Positions 26,107 through 35,918 of a stretch of 64,000 nt of DNA are shown in pieces. Each line of letters begins with the position of its first letter. Position 1 is the stretch's first letter. Source of the DNA: Methylobacterium aquaticum (lineage in GTDB: Bacteria > Pseudomonadota > Alphaproteobacteria > Rhizobiales > Beijerinckiaceae); contig NZ_CP043627.1 in NCBI RefSeq assembly GCF_016804325.1, positions 4,771,001 to 4,835,000 of the forward strand, given 5' to 3'. A program made the translations under genes and the position numbers. A model generated the notes under the pieces. The model ran no database searches. It saw nothing but the letters and a program-made list of their open reading frames with translations, and was not told the origin of the DNA.

Positions 26107-27075
26107 TCAGGCCGTCACCACCCGCACCGGCGCGTCACGGCGCCAGGCCGCGATCGCCTCGACGGTGTCCTCGTAGAACATCCGGAACGTGCTCCCGGTG
26201 ACGTAGCCGAGATGCGGCGTCAGCACCGCGTTCGGCAGGCCCCGCAGCGGATGATCGGCGGGCAGGGGCTCGCGGTCGAACACGTCGAGCCCCGCACGGA
26301 TGCGGTTCTCCCTCAAGGCCGCGATCAGCGCGGCCTCGTCGATCAGCGGGCCGCGGGAGGTATTGATCAGGATCGCGCCTTTGCGCATCCGGGCGATCTC
26401 GGCTTGCCCGACGATGCCACGGGTCGAAGCCGCCAGCACCATGTGCAGGCTGACGACGTCGCTCTCCGCGAACAAGGCCTCGCGCGAGACGAGGTCCGCG
26501 CCGCCGGCCTCCGCCCGCGCGTGAGTGAGGTTGGGGCTCCAGGCCGTCACCCGCATGCCGAGCGCCCGGCCCACCGCCGCGACCCGGGCACCGATCCGCC
26601 CGAGGCCGACGAGGCCGAGGGTGCGGCCCTCCAGCCCCTCGCCCAGGGTCTCCTGCCAGCGCCCGCCCGCCATGTTGGCGAATTCCCGCGGCAGATGGCG
26701 GGCGCAGGCCAGCATCAGCGCGACGGTCAGTTCGGCGGTGGCGATGCCGCCCTCGCCGTTGCGGGTGTTGCAGACCGTGATGCCGCGGGCCTGCAACGCC
26801 GCGGTATCGACCGAGGGGTTGCGCCCGCCGGTGAACACCACGAGCCGGAGAGCGGGCAGGGCGGCGATCAACTCGGCGTCGAGGGGCATGCGCTCGCGCA
26901 TGAGACACAGCACGGTGTAGGGCGCGAGCCGCGCCGCCGCCTCCGCCCTCGGCACCGGCTCGGACAGGAAGTCCACCGCGACCTCCGGGCCGAGGCCGCC
27001 CCAGTCGACGAGCCCGGCCGCCACGCCCTGGTAATCGTCGAGCACCGCGACCCGGATTGCGCCACCCTGCGTCAT
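26107..27075 (-). CDS. D-2-hydroxyacid dehydrogenase
   Basis: NAD(P)-dependent oxidoreductase of 322 residues that interconverts a D-2-hydroxyacid and a 2-oxoacid. The Rossmann motif is GLVGLGRIGARVA (about residues 154-166). The catalytic Arg is in INTSRGPLIDE, the Glu in DVFDREPLP and the His in LTPHLGYV, so it should be active. Close substrate classes (phosphoglycerate, glyoxylate, formate) cannot be separated reliably; it is not a long SerA type. No operon partner is visible. Confidence 0.88.
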   Translation of the reverse strand: MTQGGAIRVAVLDDYQGVAAGLVDWGGLGPEVAVDFLSEPVPRAEAAARLAPYTVLCLMRERMPLDAELIAALPALRLVVFTGGRNPSVDTAALQARGITVCNTRNGEGGIATAELTVALMLACARHLPREFANMAGGRWQETLGEGLEGRTLGLVGLGRIGARVAAVGRALGMRVTAWSPNLTHARAEAGGADLVSREALFAESDVVSLHMVLAASTRGIVGQAEIARMRKGAILINTSRGPLIDEAALIAALRENRIRAGLDVFDREPLPADHPLRGLPNAVLTPHLGYVTGSTFRMFYEDTVEAIAAWRRDAPVRVVTA

Positions 27076-27391
27076 CGTCCTCGTCCCCCTCGCTCGGGCC
27101 GCATCGAAGCTCGGCCGGTCATGATTCCGTCAATATCCGGCGGCGGATGGACGTTCCAGCCGGGGCGTCCGTGCTATGCTCGGCCCGGCACCCCGATGCG
27201 CCGCGGCCCTGTTACGCGTTATCGCCCCCTTGCGCGCTATCGCCCCCTTGCGCCCCTGCGGGCTCGCGCCCGATAGAGCGGGCGCCCTCGCGGGTCCGCA
27301 CGGATGCAGGAAGGGCGACGGCCGCGCGAAGCGGCCGTCGAGGATCGAGGCCGGAGGACGGAGTGGTTCTGAACCATGCGGGAGCGCCGGG
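27076..27391. other. Divergent intergenic region with an 18-bp tandem repeat
   Basis: This 316-base spacer holds the promoters of the divergent dehydrogenase and LivK-like genes. TATCGCCCCCTTGCGC occurs at 27220-27235 and 27238-27253, an 18-bp period. The long plus-strand open frame through the region is low-complexity and not a convincing gene. No RNA gene is seen. Confidence 0.6.
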
Positions 27392-28501
27392 ATGACGCGC
27401 ACCAGGGCACGCGCCGCCCTGTGGCTGGCGATCGGAGCGCTGCTGTGCGGGGCGGCGACCGCCCGCGCCGACGTGACCATCGGCGTCGCGGTCCCGCGCA
27501 CCGGCGCGGTCGCGGGCATCGGCGAGCAGGTGCTGCAGGGCGTGCAGGCCGCCATCCGGGACGCCAACGCCCGCGGCGGCATCGCCGGCGAGCCGATCGT
27601 GCTCGACGTGCAGGACGATGCCTGCGAGCCGGGCCAGGCGATGGCGGTGGCCGAGCGCTTCGTGCGCGCCGGCGTGCGGCTGGTGATCGGCCATGTCTGC
27701 TCCAGCGCCTCGCTCGCCGCCTCCGACGTCTACGCGGCGGCCGGCGCGGTGATGATCAGCCCGGCCTCCAACGCCGCGCGCCTGACCGATCGCGGCTTGC
27801 CGACCATCTTCCGGGTTTCGGGACGCGAGGACGACCAGGGCCGGCTCTCGGCCACGATCCTGGCCGAGCGATTCCGCGACAAGAAGATCGCGATCCTCTA
27901 CGACGACACGCCCCTGTCGCGGAACCTCGCCGAATCGACCAAGGCCAACCTGAACAAGATCGGCCAGAACGAGACCTTGTTCTCCGCCATCGTGCCAGGC
28001 CAGACCGACGATGCAGGCCTGATCAAGCGCCTCCAGGCGGCGGGGATCGAGGTGGTCTATTACGGCGGCCACTACCAGGAGATGGGCAAGCTGGTGCGCA
28101 AGGCGGCCGAGGCCGGCTATCGCCCGCAATGGTTCGGCACCTCCGGCATCGCCACCAAGGAATTCGGGGCGCTGGCCGGCGCGGCGAGCGACGGCGTGCT
28201 GATGACCTTCAACCCGGACCTGCGCCGCAAGCCCGAGGCCGCCGCCGCCGTGAAGGCGCTGCAGGCCGAGGGAATCGATCCCGCCGGCTTCACCCTCTAC
28301 GGCTACGCCGCGCTCCAGGCTCTCGTCGAGGCCGGCAACTTCGCCAAATCCACCGACCCGAAGGCGATCGCCGAGACCCTGCATGCCGAGCGGTTCAACT
28401 TGGTGCTCGGCAATGTCGGGTTCGACCAGAAGGGCGACGTGACGGCACCCGGCTACGTGCTCTACGTCTGGCGCGACGGCGTCTTCACCTACGCGAATTG
28501 A
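27392..28501 (+). CDS. LivK-type branched-chain amino-acid ABC substrate-binding protein
   Basis: Periplasmic binding protein of 369 residues. A Sec signal peptide (LWLAIGALLCGAATARA) is followed by the type I periplasmic fold pattern: VTIGVAVPRTGAVAGIGEQ, GQAMAVAERFVRAGVRLVIG and KIAILYDDTPLSRN. Family members bind Leu/Ile/Val or related small molecules. No LivHMGF permease or ATPase genes are beside it, so it is an orphan that may share a transporter elsewhere. The start ATG at 27392 gives a normal signal peptide; the frame is open further upstream. Confidence 0.88.
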   Translation: MTRTRARAALWLAIGALLCGAATARADVTIGVAVPRTGAVAGIGEQVLQGVQAAIRDANARGGIAGEPIVLDVQDDACEPGQAMAVAERFVRAGVRLVIGHVCSSASLAASDVYAAAGAVMISPASNAARLTDRGLPTIFRVSGREDDQGRLSATILAERFRDKKIAILYDDTPLSRNLAESTKANLNKIGQNETLFSAIVPGQTDDAGLIKRLQAAGIEVVYYGGHYQEMGKLVRKAAEAGYRPQWFGTSGIATKEFGALAGAASDGVLMTFNPDLRRKPEAAAAVKALQAEGIDPAGFTLYGYAALQALVEAGNFAKSTDPKAIAETLHAERFNLVLGNVGFDQKGDVTAPGYVLYVWRDGVFTYAN

Positions 28502-28729
28502 GGGCGGAGGGGTGAGCCCGAGACCCCGGCGGCGTCCCGTCGTGATCCGGGGCAGACCGCGCTTGCCGCCCGTCATCCGGGTCCTTCCCCTGCGAGACAC
28601 GCAAGGATTGTCCTGCTGCCGGCAAGAGATCGTGCCGGTTCGATTGCAGGCAATATTTTGGAATGCGTGAGGATTTTTTTACGGAGACCGCGCAGGATCG
28701 ACGTCAACGACAAACGGAAAACGATCCCG

Positions 28730-30016
28730 ATGTTCAAGCGCCGCTCCGCCAACGACGAATGGCTCGACATCCTCGGCAGGCATGCCGGCGTCGGCTTGTG
28801 GGACGCCATCCTGCACCAGGGCGACGCCGCGCATCCGAAGAGCCGCTGGACATGGTCGCCGGAGTTTCGCCGGCTCCTCGGCTACACCTCGAAGGACGAT
28901 TTCCCCGACCTGATGACGTCGTGGAGCGACCTGCTCCATCCGGAGGACATCGACCCGACCTTCGCGGCCTTCGGGGCGGCGCTCGTCAACGTGGCGAACA
29001 AGGGCGCCTACGACGTCACCTACCGCCTGAAATGCCGCGACGGCGGCTATCGGTGGTTTCGCGCGACGGGGGGCGTCGTGCACGATCCGGCCGGTAGGCC
29101 CCTGCGCGCCTGCGGCTCGCTGGTCGACATCCATGCCGCGGTCGAGGCGACGACTCAGGACAAGCGCCGCGCGTCGGCGATCGACGGGCTGATCAAGGCG
29201 TTCGGCGACGACACGGATGCGGTGATCGGCAGCCTGTCGGCCAGTGCCGCCACGCTCCAGGCCTCGGCCGGGCAGGTCGCGTCGGTGGCCGAGGTGAACA
29301 ACCGGCGTTCCGCCGATGTGGCGGGCTCGGCGGAGGAGACGTCGAGCCACGTCGATGCCGTGGCGGCGGCGACGGAGCAGCTGGCGGCGGCCATCCGCGC
29401 CCTCTCGCAGCAGGCCGCCCAGACCTCGGACCTCGCCGCGACCGCGGCCGAGAAGGCGAGCGAGACCGACGGCCTGGTCCACGCGCTCTCGCAGGCCGCG
29501 GACAAGATCGGCGCGGTCGTCGGCATGATCAACTCGCTCGCCAGCCAGACCAACCTGCTGGCGCTCAACGCCACGATCGAGGCGGCCCGGGCCGGCGAGG
29601 CGGGCAAGGGCTTCGCGGTCGTCGCGGCGGAGGTGAAGGCGCTCGCGGGCCAGACGACCCGCGCGACCGACGAGATCGGCGCCCAGGTGGCGGAGATCCG
29701 GCAGGCCACCGCGAGCGCCGTCTCGGCGATCGGCGAGATCGGCACGACGATCACGCAACTGCGCGACACCACCTCGGGCATGATGGGGGCGATGCGCGAG
29801 CAGGGCGCGGCAACCGGCGAGATCGCCCAGAGCGTGCAGCAGGCGGCGACCGGGTCGCGGTCGGTCTCCGGCAACATCAACGCCGTCCGCAACGATGTGG
29901 GCGCGACCGGCGAGGCCGCGTCCGCGATGCTGCACGTCGTCCAGGATCTCGGCCGCCACACCTCGGCCCTGACGACGTCGATCGGGCGTTTCCTGTCCGG
30001 CGTGCGGGCCGCCTGA
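28730..30016 (+). CDS. Soluble PAS-domain methyl-accepting chemotaxis protein
   Basis: Chemoreceptor of 428 residues without membrane segments. A PAS domain of the PAS_3 type (about 20-130; [27 protein letters not shown]) senses a cytoplasmic signal. The helical signalling domain contains the CheA/CheW-contacting hairpin tip [19 protein letters not shown] near residue 280. The start at [11 protein letters not shown] (28730) fits a cytoplasmic receptor; the frame is open 24 codons upstream without a domain. No other che genes lie in the window. Confidence 0.9.
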   Translation: MFKRRSANDEWLDILGRHAGVGLWDAILHQGDAAHPKSRWTWSPEFRRLLGYTSKDDFPDLMTSWSDLLHPEDIDPTFAAFGAALVNVANKGAYDVTYRLKCRDGGYRWFRATGGVVHDPAGRPLRACGSLVDIHAAVEATTQDKRRASAIDGLIKAFGDDTDAVIGSLSASAATLQASAGQVASVAEVNNRRSADVAGSAEETSSHVDAVAAATEQLAAAIRALSQQAAQTSDLAATAAEKASETDGLVHALSQAADKIGAVVGMINSLASQTNLLALNATIEAARAGEAGKGFAVVAAEVKALAGQTTRATDEIGAQVAEIRQATASAVSAIGEIGTTITQLRDTTSGMMGAMREQGAATGEIAQSVQQAATGSRSVSGNINAVRNDVGATGEAASAMLHVVQDLGRHTSALTTSIGRFLSGVRAA

Positions 30017-30040
30017 CCTCGACGCCGCCCGGCGGGACGG

Positions 30041-30901
30041 TCAGAGGCCGGCGGCGCGCGGCAGGGCCCCGTCGGGGATGGTGCCCTCCGCCACCGTGAG
30101 GGTGCGGCCGCCGATCCAGTCGGCGCCGTCGTAATCGACGAAGATCCGGCCGCGGCGCCCGAGCCGCGTGCCCTGGGCGGCGACGTAGGAGCCGGTGGCA
30201 CGGCCGGTCTCCCGGAGCCAGCCGGCGACCGCTGCGTTGAAGCTGCCGGTCACCGGATCCTCGACGAGCGCGCCGGTGCCGTCGCCGAACACGGTGCGGA
30301 TCTCCCAGGCGACCTCGGCGCCGGGCGGATGGGCGCCGACGAGGCCGATATCGATCCGGCCCTCGTGATGGCGGACCGGCTCCACCGCCAGGACCTCCTC
30401 GGCGGAGGCGAGCATCACCCCGACCCAGCCGGGGCCGTTATCGGCCCAGCGCGCCTCGACGACCCGCGCGCGGTCGATGCGCAGAACCGCCAGGATGTCG
30501 CGCATCGTCGCCTCGTCCACCGGCCCCTCGCGGAGCAGCTTCGGCGCCGCGAAGGCGAGGCGGTCGCCGTCCTGCCGGATCGGCACGAGGCCGGCGCCGC
30601 ATTCCTGGACGATGCGTCCGGGCTGCCGCGGCGTGCCGCCGAGGGCCGCCCAAGCATGGCAGGCGCCGAGCGTCGGGTGGCCGGCGAAGGGAAGCTCGTG
30701 CGCCAAGGTGAAGATGCGCACCCGGTAATCCGCCGCCGGATCGGTCGGGGGCAGCAGGAAGGCCGTCTCCGACAGGTTGAACCAGCGGGTCATCGCCTGC
30801 ATCGACGCGGTGTCGAGATCGGCCCCGCTCACCACGGCGAGCGGGTTACCGGTGAAGGCGCCGTCGTGGAACACGTCGACCAGGGCGAAGCGGACGGTCA
30901 T
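30041..30901 (-). CDS. PhzF-family isomerase/epimerase
   Basis: A 286-residue protein of the diaminopimelate-epimerase-like fold. Family marks are FTGNPLAVV, the catalytic-Glu motif LSETAFLL, and FAGHPTLGACHAW. PhzF itself isomerises a phenazine precursor, but most homologues such as this one have unknown substrates and no phenazine genes around them. ATG 30901 begins the conserved sequence. It ends 25 bases from the convergent chemoreceptor gene. Confidence 0.88.
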   Translation of the reverse strand: MTVRFALVDVFHDGAFTGNPLAVVSGADLDTASMQAMTRWFNLSETAFLLPPTDPAADYRVRIFTLAHELPFAGHPTLGACHAWAALGGTPRQPGRIVQECGAGLVPIRQDGDRLAFAAPKLLREGPVDEATMRDILAVLRIDRARVVEARWADNGPGWVGVMLASAEEVLAVEPVRHHEGRIDIGLVGAHPPGAEVAWEIRTVFGDGTGALVEDPVTGSFNAAVAGWLRETGRATGSYVAAQGTRLGRRGRIFVDYDGADWIGGRTLTVAEGTIPDGALPRAAGL

Positions 30902-30964
30902 GGCGGGTCTCCGGGCAGCGGCCGATGCGACCAGGGGGCTGTGTGCCTGATTCCTGCCTTTGCT

Positions 30965-31109
30965 CCCACCCCGAACCTCATCCTGAGGTGCCGGCCGATC
31001 GAAGATCGGTTGGCCTCGAAGGAGGGCTCCAGGGACCGCAGCGACATCTGGAGCCCTCCTTCGAGGCTGCCGCACGCGGCAGCACCTCGGGATGAGGTCG
31101 AGGGTGGGG
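30965..31109. repeat. Three-hairpin dispersed repeat, copy A
   Basis: A ~145-base palindromic unit bounded by CCCACCCcga / tcgaGGGTGGG arms. The core is a perfect 19-bp stem, CCTCGAAGGAGGGCTCCAG and its inverse, around a 15-base loop. It is flanked by two side hairpins, one at about 30991-31013 (CCGGCCGATC with GATCGGTTGG, including two G-U pairs) and one at about 31066-31083 (GCTGCC...GGCAGC). A second copy lies at 40270-40413. It sits downstream of matB. Confidence 0.85.
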
Positions 31110-31137
31110 AAATGAGGCTGACTGTCGTTTGTCGGGA

Positions 31138-32661
31138 TCAGCCCTCGTACAACCCCTTATGCGTCTCGCGCAGCAGGTTCTTCTGCACCTTGCCCATGGT
31201 GTTGCGCGGCAGCTCGTCGGCGATGATGACGCGCTTGGGCAGCTTGAACTTGGCGAGACGGCCCTCCAGCGCCGAGAGGATGGCGGCCTCGCTCGGCGCC
31301 TCCGCGCCGCGGGGCACCACCACGGCGGTGACACCCTCGCCGAAATCCGGGTGCGGCACCCCGATCACCGCCGATTCCAGCACGCCGGGCAGCCCGTCGA
31401 TCTCGGTCTCGACCTCCTTCGGGTAGACGTTGAAGCCGCCGGTGATGATCAGGTCCTTGCCGCGGCCGACGATGTGGACGTAGCCGCGCTCGTCGACCTT
31501 GCCGAGATCGCCGGTGATGAAGAAGCCGTCGGCCTTGAACTCGGCGGCGGTCTTCTCCGGCATGCGCCAGTAGCCCTTGAACACGTTGGGCCCGCGCACC
31601 TCGATCATCCCGACCTGATCCGCCGCCATGGGCCGGCCATTCTCCGGATCGACCACCCGCAGCGACACGCCCGGCAGCGGGAACCCGACCGTGCCGGCGA
31701 CCCGGTCGCCGTCATAGGGGTTCGACGTGCTCATGTTGGTCTCGGTCATGCCGTAGCGCTCGAGGATCGCGTGGCCGGTCCGCTCCTGCCACTCGCGATG
31801 GGTCTCGGCGAGCAAGGGCGCCGAGCCGGAGACGAACAGGCGCATCCCGGCGCTCGCCTCCCGGGTCAGGCCCGGCTCCTTGAGCAGGCGGGTGTAGAAG
31901 GTCGGCACGCCCATCAACGCGGTGGCCCGGCCCATCAGCGACAGGATCAGCGGCGGATCGAGCTTGGCTAAGAAGATCATCGCGGCGCCCGACATCAGCA
32001 CCGTGTTGGTGGCGACGAACAGGCCGTGGGTGTGGAACACCGGCAGCGCGTGGATCAGCACGTCCTCGTCGGTGAAGCGCCAGTACTCGACCAGGGTGAG
32101 GGCGTTCGACGACAGGTTGTCGTGGGTCAGCATCGCGCCCTTCGAGCGCCCGGTGGTGCCCGAGGTGTAGAGGATCGCCGCGAGATCGTCGGACGCGCGG
32201 GGGACATCGGCGAAGTCGCCGGTCTGGCCCGCGGCCTCGGACGCCATGGTGCCCTCGCCCCTGGCGTCGAGGGTGCCGACCTGGGCGACGCCGGCCTGCT
32301 CCGCCACGACCTTGAGGGCATCGCGCTTGCCCGGATCGCAGACGAACAGCGACGGCTCGGCATCGCCGAGGAAGTAGGCGATCTCGGAGGGCGTGTAGCC
32401 GGTATTGAGCGGCAGGAACACGGCGCCGGCCCGCACGCAGCCGAGATAGAGCGCGATCACCGCCGGGCTCTTCTCGACCTGCACCGCCACCCGGTCGCCG
32501 GGCGCGACGCCGAGACCGACCAGCGCCGCGGCGTAGCGGCCGGATTCGGCGATCAGATCCGCGTAGCTCCAGCGCAGGCCCTCGGGGGTTTCGAGGAAGA
32601 CCTTGGCCGCCGGGTCGGCGGGGAGGCGGGAGCGGACGATGTCGAAGAAGTGGTTGGACAT
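31138..32661 (-). CDS. matB: Malonyl-CoA synthetase
   Basis: AMP-forming acyl-CoA ligase of 507 residues that activates malonate to malonyl-CoA. It has the AMP-binding motif YTSGTTGRSKGAMLTH, the ERYGMTETNM motif, the GDLGKVDERGY hinge region and the catalytic lysine in ELPRNTMGKVQKN near the C-terminus. The malonate assignment rests on overall resemblance to MatB and on its position after matA and the TRAP genes. It is separated from matA by a 352-base gap holding an inverted-repeat element, so its transcription with matA may be affected. Confidence 0.88.
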   Translation of the reverse strand: MSNHFFDIVRSRLPADPAAKVFLETPEGLRWSYADLIAESGRYAAALVGLGVAPGDRVAVQVEKSPAVIALYLGCVRAGAVFLPLNTGYTPSEIAYFLGDAEPSLFVCDPGKRDALKVVAEQAGVAQVGTLDARGEGTMASEAAGQTGDFADVPRASDDLAAILYTSGTTGRSKGAMLTHDNLSSNALTLVEYWRFTDEDVLIHALPVFHTHGLFVATNTVLMSGAAMIFLAKLDPPLILSLMGRATALMGVPTFYTRLLKEPGLTREASAGMRLFVSGSAPLLAETHREWQERTGHAILERYGMTETNMSTSNPYDGDRVAGTVGFPLPGVSLRVVDPENGRPMAADQVGMIEVRGPNVFKGYWRMPEKTAAEFKADGFFITGDLGKVDERGYVHIVGRGKDLIITGGFNVYPKEVETEIDGLPGVLESAVIGVPHPDFGEGVTAVVVPRGAEAPSEAAILSALEGRLAKFKLPKRVIIADELPRNTMGKVQKNLLRETHKGLYEG

Positions 32662-32746
32662 GGGGGACTCTTCAGTCGTCGGCGAGGTGAACGGGTAGAC
32701 CGTCCACTCGAAGAATGCGGGTGTCTCCTCTCCCCGCGGGCGGCTA

Positions 32747-32983
32747 GGCTGTCCGGGGAAAAAGGAAGTACGCGGGTTTTCCCTCCCCCTCTGCGGGGGA
32801 GGGTGGCCCCTGCGTCAGCAGGGGTCGGGAGAGGGGCAGCGCGACGCTGATCCAGGGGGGCACCCGTCATCACGGTCGCGACTTCTCCGGAAGCGGCGTC
32901 CCCTCTCCCGCCCGGCTCCGCCGGGCACCCTCCCCCGCAGAGGGGGGAGGGAAGAACCCGCGTCATTCCTTTCCCGGACAGCC
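32747..32983. repeat. 237-bp MITE-like inverted-repeat element between matA and matB
   Basis: The gap 32662-33013 holds no gene. It contains an element starting GGCTGTCCGGGGAAA (32747) and ending with the inverse TTTCCCGGACAGCC (32983). The arms 32747-32808 and 32924-32983 match with a few differences over about 60 bases. A second nested pair, GGGAGAGGGG (32827-32836) and CCCCTCTCCC (32900-32909), lies inside. With long terminal inverted repeats and no coding capacity, it resembles a miniature inverted-repeat transposable element or a large BIME. Confidence 0.8.
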
Positions 32984-33013
32984 CTCCGCTGGCAGAGATA
33001 AGGGGAATGCTCA

Positions 33014-34420
33014 TCACGCCTCCGCCAAAGCCACCGCGCGGGCCGGCGGCAGGTTCTGGCGCAGCTCGCGGTTGACGGTGAGCGAGGCCGAGACGGTGCC
33101 GAGATTGGCATAGGTCTCGTGGTTCTTCTCGATCGCCGCGAGGTCGTAGAGGTAGTTCACCATCAGCCCGTAGCCCTGCGACAGGCCCTTGGGCGAGACG
33201 TCGCCGAGGAAGTTCAGGCGCTCCAGCCGCGCGCCGTTGCCGAGATGGAACCGCGCCACCGGGTCGACCGGCTTGCCGCGGGCGGTCTTCGCCCGCAGGA
33301 AGTAATAGGCGGCAGCCGGCAGCAGCGCCTTCTTCACCGCGTCGGCCTTGGCCTTGTCGGCGTGCCAGTCGGGCTGGTCGAGGGCGCGCAGGGTCTCGAC
33401 ATCCTCGCGGGTCAGGCCCTGCGGCGCGTCGGAGCGGCGCTCGCGGTCGAGCCAGATGCGGAAGGTCGGCACCGGCGACAGGGTGACGAAGGTCTTCAGC
33501 GCCGGCATCTCGCGGCAGAGGTCCTCCACCACCTGCTTGATCAGGAAGTTGCCGAAGGTGATGCCGGCGAGCCCCTTCTGGCAGTTCGAGATCGAGTAGA
33601 AGATCGCGGTCGTCGCCTCGCGGGTGGCGGTGTGCTGGCGCTCGTGGGCGAGGATCGGGTCGATCGCCGCCGCGATGCCGGTGGTCAGCGCGACCTCGAC
33701 GAAGATCAGCGGCTCGTCGAGGAGCGCCGGGTGGAAGAAGGCGAAGCAGCGCCGGTCCGGCGGCTCGATGCGCCGGCGCAGGTCGTCCCAGCCCGAGATC
33801 GCGTGCACCGCCTCGTAGCGGATGATCTTTTCGAGGATGTGGGCCGGCGTGGTCCAGTCGATCCGGCGCAGGACCAGGAAGCCGCGGTTGAACCACGACG
33901 CGAACAGGTGCTCGAAATCGGAATCGAGGCTGTCGACGGCCTCCGCCAGCGCCGGATCCGGCTTGTCGGCCTTGCGGGCGGCATCGCGCACCGAGAACAG
34001 GTCCTCGCGCATCCGTACCAGCGCGATCGTGCCGTCGCGGGCGAGGTTGAGGCGGCGGATCAGCTCCTGCGAGCGCGGCTCGGCCGCCTCGTGCAGCCGG
34101 CCGAGCGCCGCCCGGGACGGCGCCTTGCCGTAGGCGGCGATGGCGCTCTCCACCGCCGCGTGGTCGGCCCCGAAGTCGAGGGCGATGCGGCGCAGGAACT
34201 CGTGGCGGTCCGGCCCGGAGAAGCTGTCGTAGCGGTCGAGGATGATGCGGGCGAGCGCCACCCCCGAGGCCTCGCCGCGCCGCGAGATCAGGTCCTCGCA
34301 GAGCTTGACCACGTCGGCGACGCTGGCCTTGGCCGGGTCGTCGCGGCCGAAGGCGATCAGGCCGCGGCCCCGGTCCGAGATGCTCTGGAGGAGGTCGCCG
34401 AGGAACGAGATCGCCGCCAT
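33014..34420 (-). CDS. matA: Malonyl-CoA decarboxylase
   Basis: Converts malonyl-CoA to acetyl-CoA and CO2, the second step of malonate use after MatB. The 468-residue protein has the helical N-terminal domain and the C-terminal acetyltransferase-like catalytic domain of the family, with ISNCQKGLAGITFGNFLIK, LSPVPTFRIWL and a conserved His/Ser region (AHYLAEKR-type block appears as FHLGNGARLERLN). The start ATG at 34420 begins MAAISFLGD; the frame is open upstream into the matM region without coding sense. It is 146 bases downstream of matM and probably in the same transcript. Confidence 0.9.
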   Translation of the reverse strand: MAAISFLGDLLQSISDRGRGLIAFGRDDPAKASVADVVKLCEDLISRRGEASGVALARIILDRYDSFSGPDRHEFLRRIALDFGADHAAVESAIAAYGKAPSRAALGRLHEAAEPRSQELIRRLNLARDGTIALVRMREDLFSVRDAARKADKPDPALAEAVDSLDSDFEHLFASWFNRGFLVLRRIDWTTPAHILEKIIRYEAVHAISGWDDLRRRIEPPDRRCFAFFHPALLDEPLIFVEVALTTGIAAAIDPILAHERQHTATREATTAIFYSISNCQKGLAGITFGNFLIKQVVEDLCREMPALKTFVTLSPVPTFRIWLDRERRSDAPQGLTREDVETLRALDQPDWHADKAKADAVKKALLPAAAYYFLRAKTARGKPVDPVARFHLGNGARLERLNFLGDVSPKGLSQGYGLMVNYLYDLAAIEKNHETYANLGTVSASLTVNRELRQNLPPARAVALAEA

Positions 34421-34566
34421 ATCGCTCTCATCACGTCCGGGCCGTCCCCGCTCGTCGGGGTCGGCGCCGCTCTTTCGGAAGAGTGGGCTCCGCTGGGTCA
34501 GCGGAGAGGAGGGAGAAGCGCCGCACCCGCGCGGTGCCCGGCCGCGGCGCCCGCATGGTGGCGCCT

Positions 34567-35918
34567 CTACTTGGTCGAGGGCAAGAGCAGATCCGGCAGC
34601 CAAAGGGCGATGCCGGGGACGAGGCAGAGCACCAGGATCGCCACCGCCATCAGGATCACGAAGGGCAGGGTGCCCCAGATGATGTCGGAGAGCGGGATGT
34701 CGGGGGCGATGTTCTTGATGACGAAGATGTTGAGGCCGACCGGCGGGTGGATCAGCCCCATCTCCATGGTGATCGTCATCACGACGCCGAACCAGACGAG
34801 GTCGAAGCCCGCCTCGCGCAGCGGCGGGAGGATGATCGGCGCGGTCATCAGGATGATCGAGACCGGCGGCAGGAAGAAGCCGAGGCCCACGACCAGCAGC
34901 AGGATCGTCAGCAGCAGGAGCCAGGGCGAGAGGTGCATCGCCACGATCGCCGCGGCCGCGGCCTGCGAGATGTGGAGATAGCTCATCACGTAGGCGTAGA
35001 GCAGCGACATGCCGATGATCAGCATCAGCATGGTCGATTCGCGCAGGGTCGCGATCAGGATCGGGCTCACGTCCCGGGCGCGCCAGACGCCGTAGATCGC
35101 CGCGATGAGCGCCAGCGCCAGGAGGCCGCCCAGGCCCGCCGTCTCGGAGGGCGTGGCGTAGCCGCCATAGAGCGCCACCATCACGCCGGTGAGCAGGACC
35201 ACGAAGGGCAGCACCCGCGGCAGGGTCGAGAAGCGCTCTGCCATCGAGTAGCGGTCTTCCGCCAGGATCGGATGCTCCGGCCCGCCGGTGACGTAGGCGG
35301 CGCGCGCCATGGCGAATTCGCGCCGGAAGCGCCAGACGGAATAGGCGGCGAAGAGCAGCACCAGGAGCAGCCCCGGGCCGATGCCGGCGAGGAAGAGCCG
35401 CCCGAGCGACTGCTCGGCCGCCACCGCGTAGAGGATCATCGTGATGGAGGGCGGCAGGAGGATGCCGAGCGTGCCGCCCGCCGCGATGATGCCGGCGGCG
35501 AATCCGCCGGAATAGCCGCGCCGGCGCATCTCCGGGATGCCGGCCGAGCCGATCGCCGAGCAGGTCGCCGGGCTCGATCCCGCCATGGCGGCAAACAGCG
35601 CGCAGGCGAACACGTTGGCGATGCCCAAGCCCCCGGGATCTTGTGCATCCAGGCATGCATCGCCGAGTAGAGGTCCTGGCCCGCCTTCGACCGGCCGATC
35701 GCCGCGCCCTTCAGGATGAAGAGCGGGATCGACAAGAGCGTGATCGAGGCCATCTCCTCGTAGACGTTCTGCGCCACCGTATCGAGGGAGGCGCCGGGCA
35801 TGAAGGCCAGCATGAAGACGAGGGCCACCGCGCCGAGCGCGAAGGCGATCGGGATGCCGGCGAGCATCGCCCCGAGGGTGGCGCCCGCATAGAGCGTGCC
35901 GATGATCGCGGTGCTCAT
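34567..35918 (-). pseudogene. matM: TRAP transporter large permease (DctM type), frameshifted
   Basis: Twelve-helix-type sodium/solute symporter subunit of a TRAP system, here expected to import malonate. The N-terminal part reads from ATG 35918 to HAWMHKIPG; the rest, beginning GLGIANVFACALFAAMAGSS, continues in a different frame to 34567. The break is at a C5 run on the plus strand (35630-35634); one more base would join both halves into a normal ~450-residue DctM. This could be a true inactivating deletion, phase variation or a sequencing error. The start overlaps the matQ stop (ATGA). Confidence 0.85.

Noticed and set aside
30902..31137. Coding frames through the repeat downstream of matB
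   Set aside because: The frames are interrupted by the palindrome structure, and their peptides are just translations of the repeat arms.
34421..34566. Small gene between matM and matA
   Set aside because: No start with a ribosome binding site and no protein-like frame; there is only a CTCTT/AAGAG dyad near 34471.
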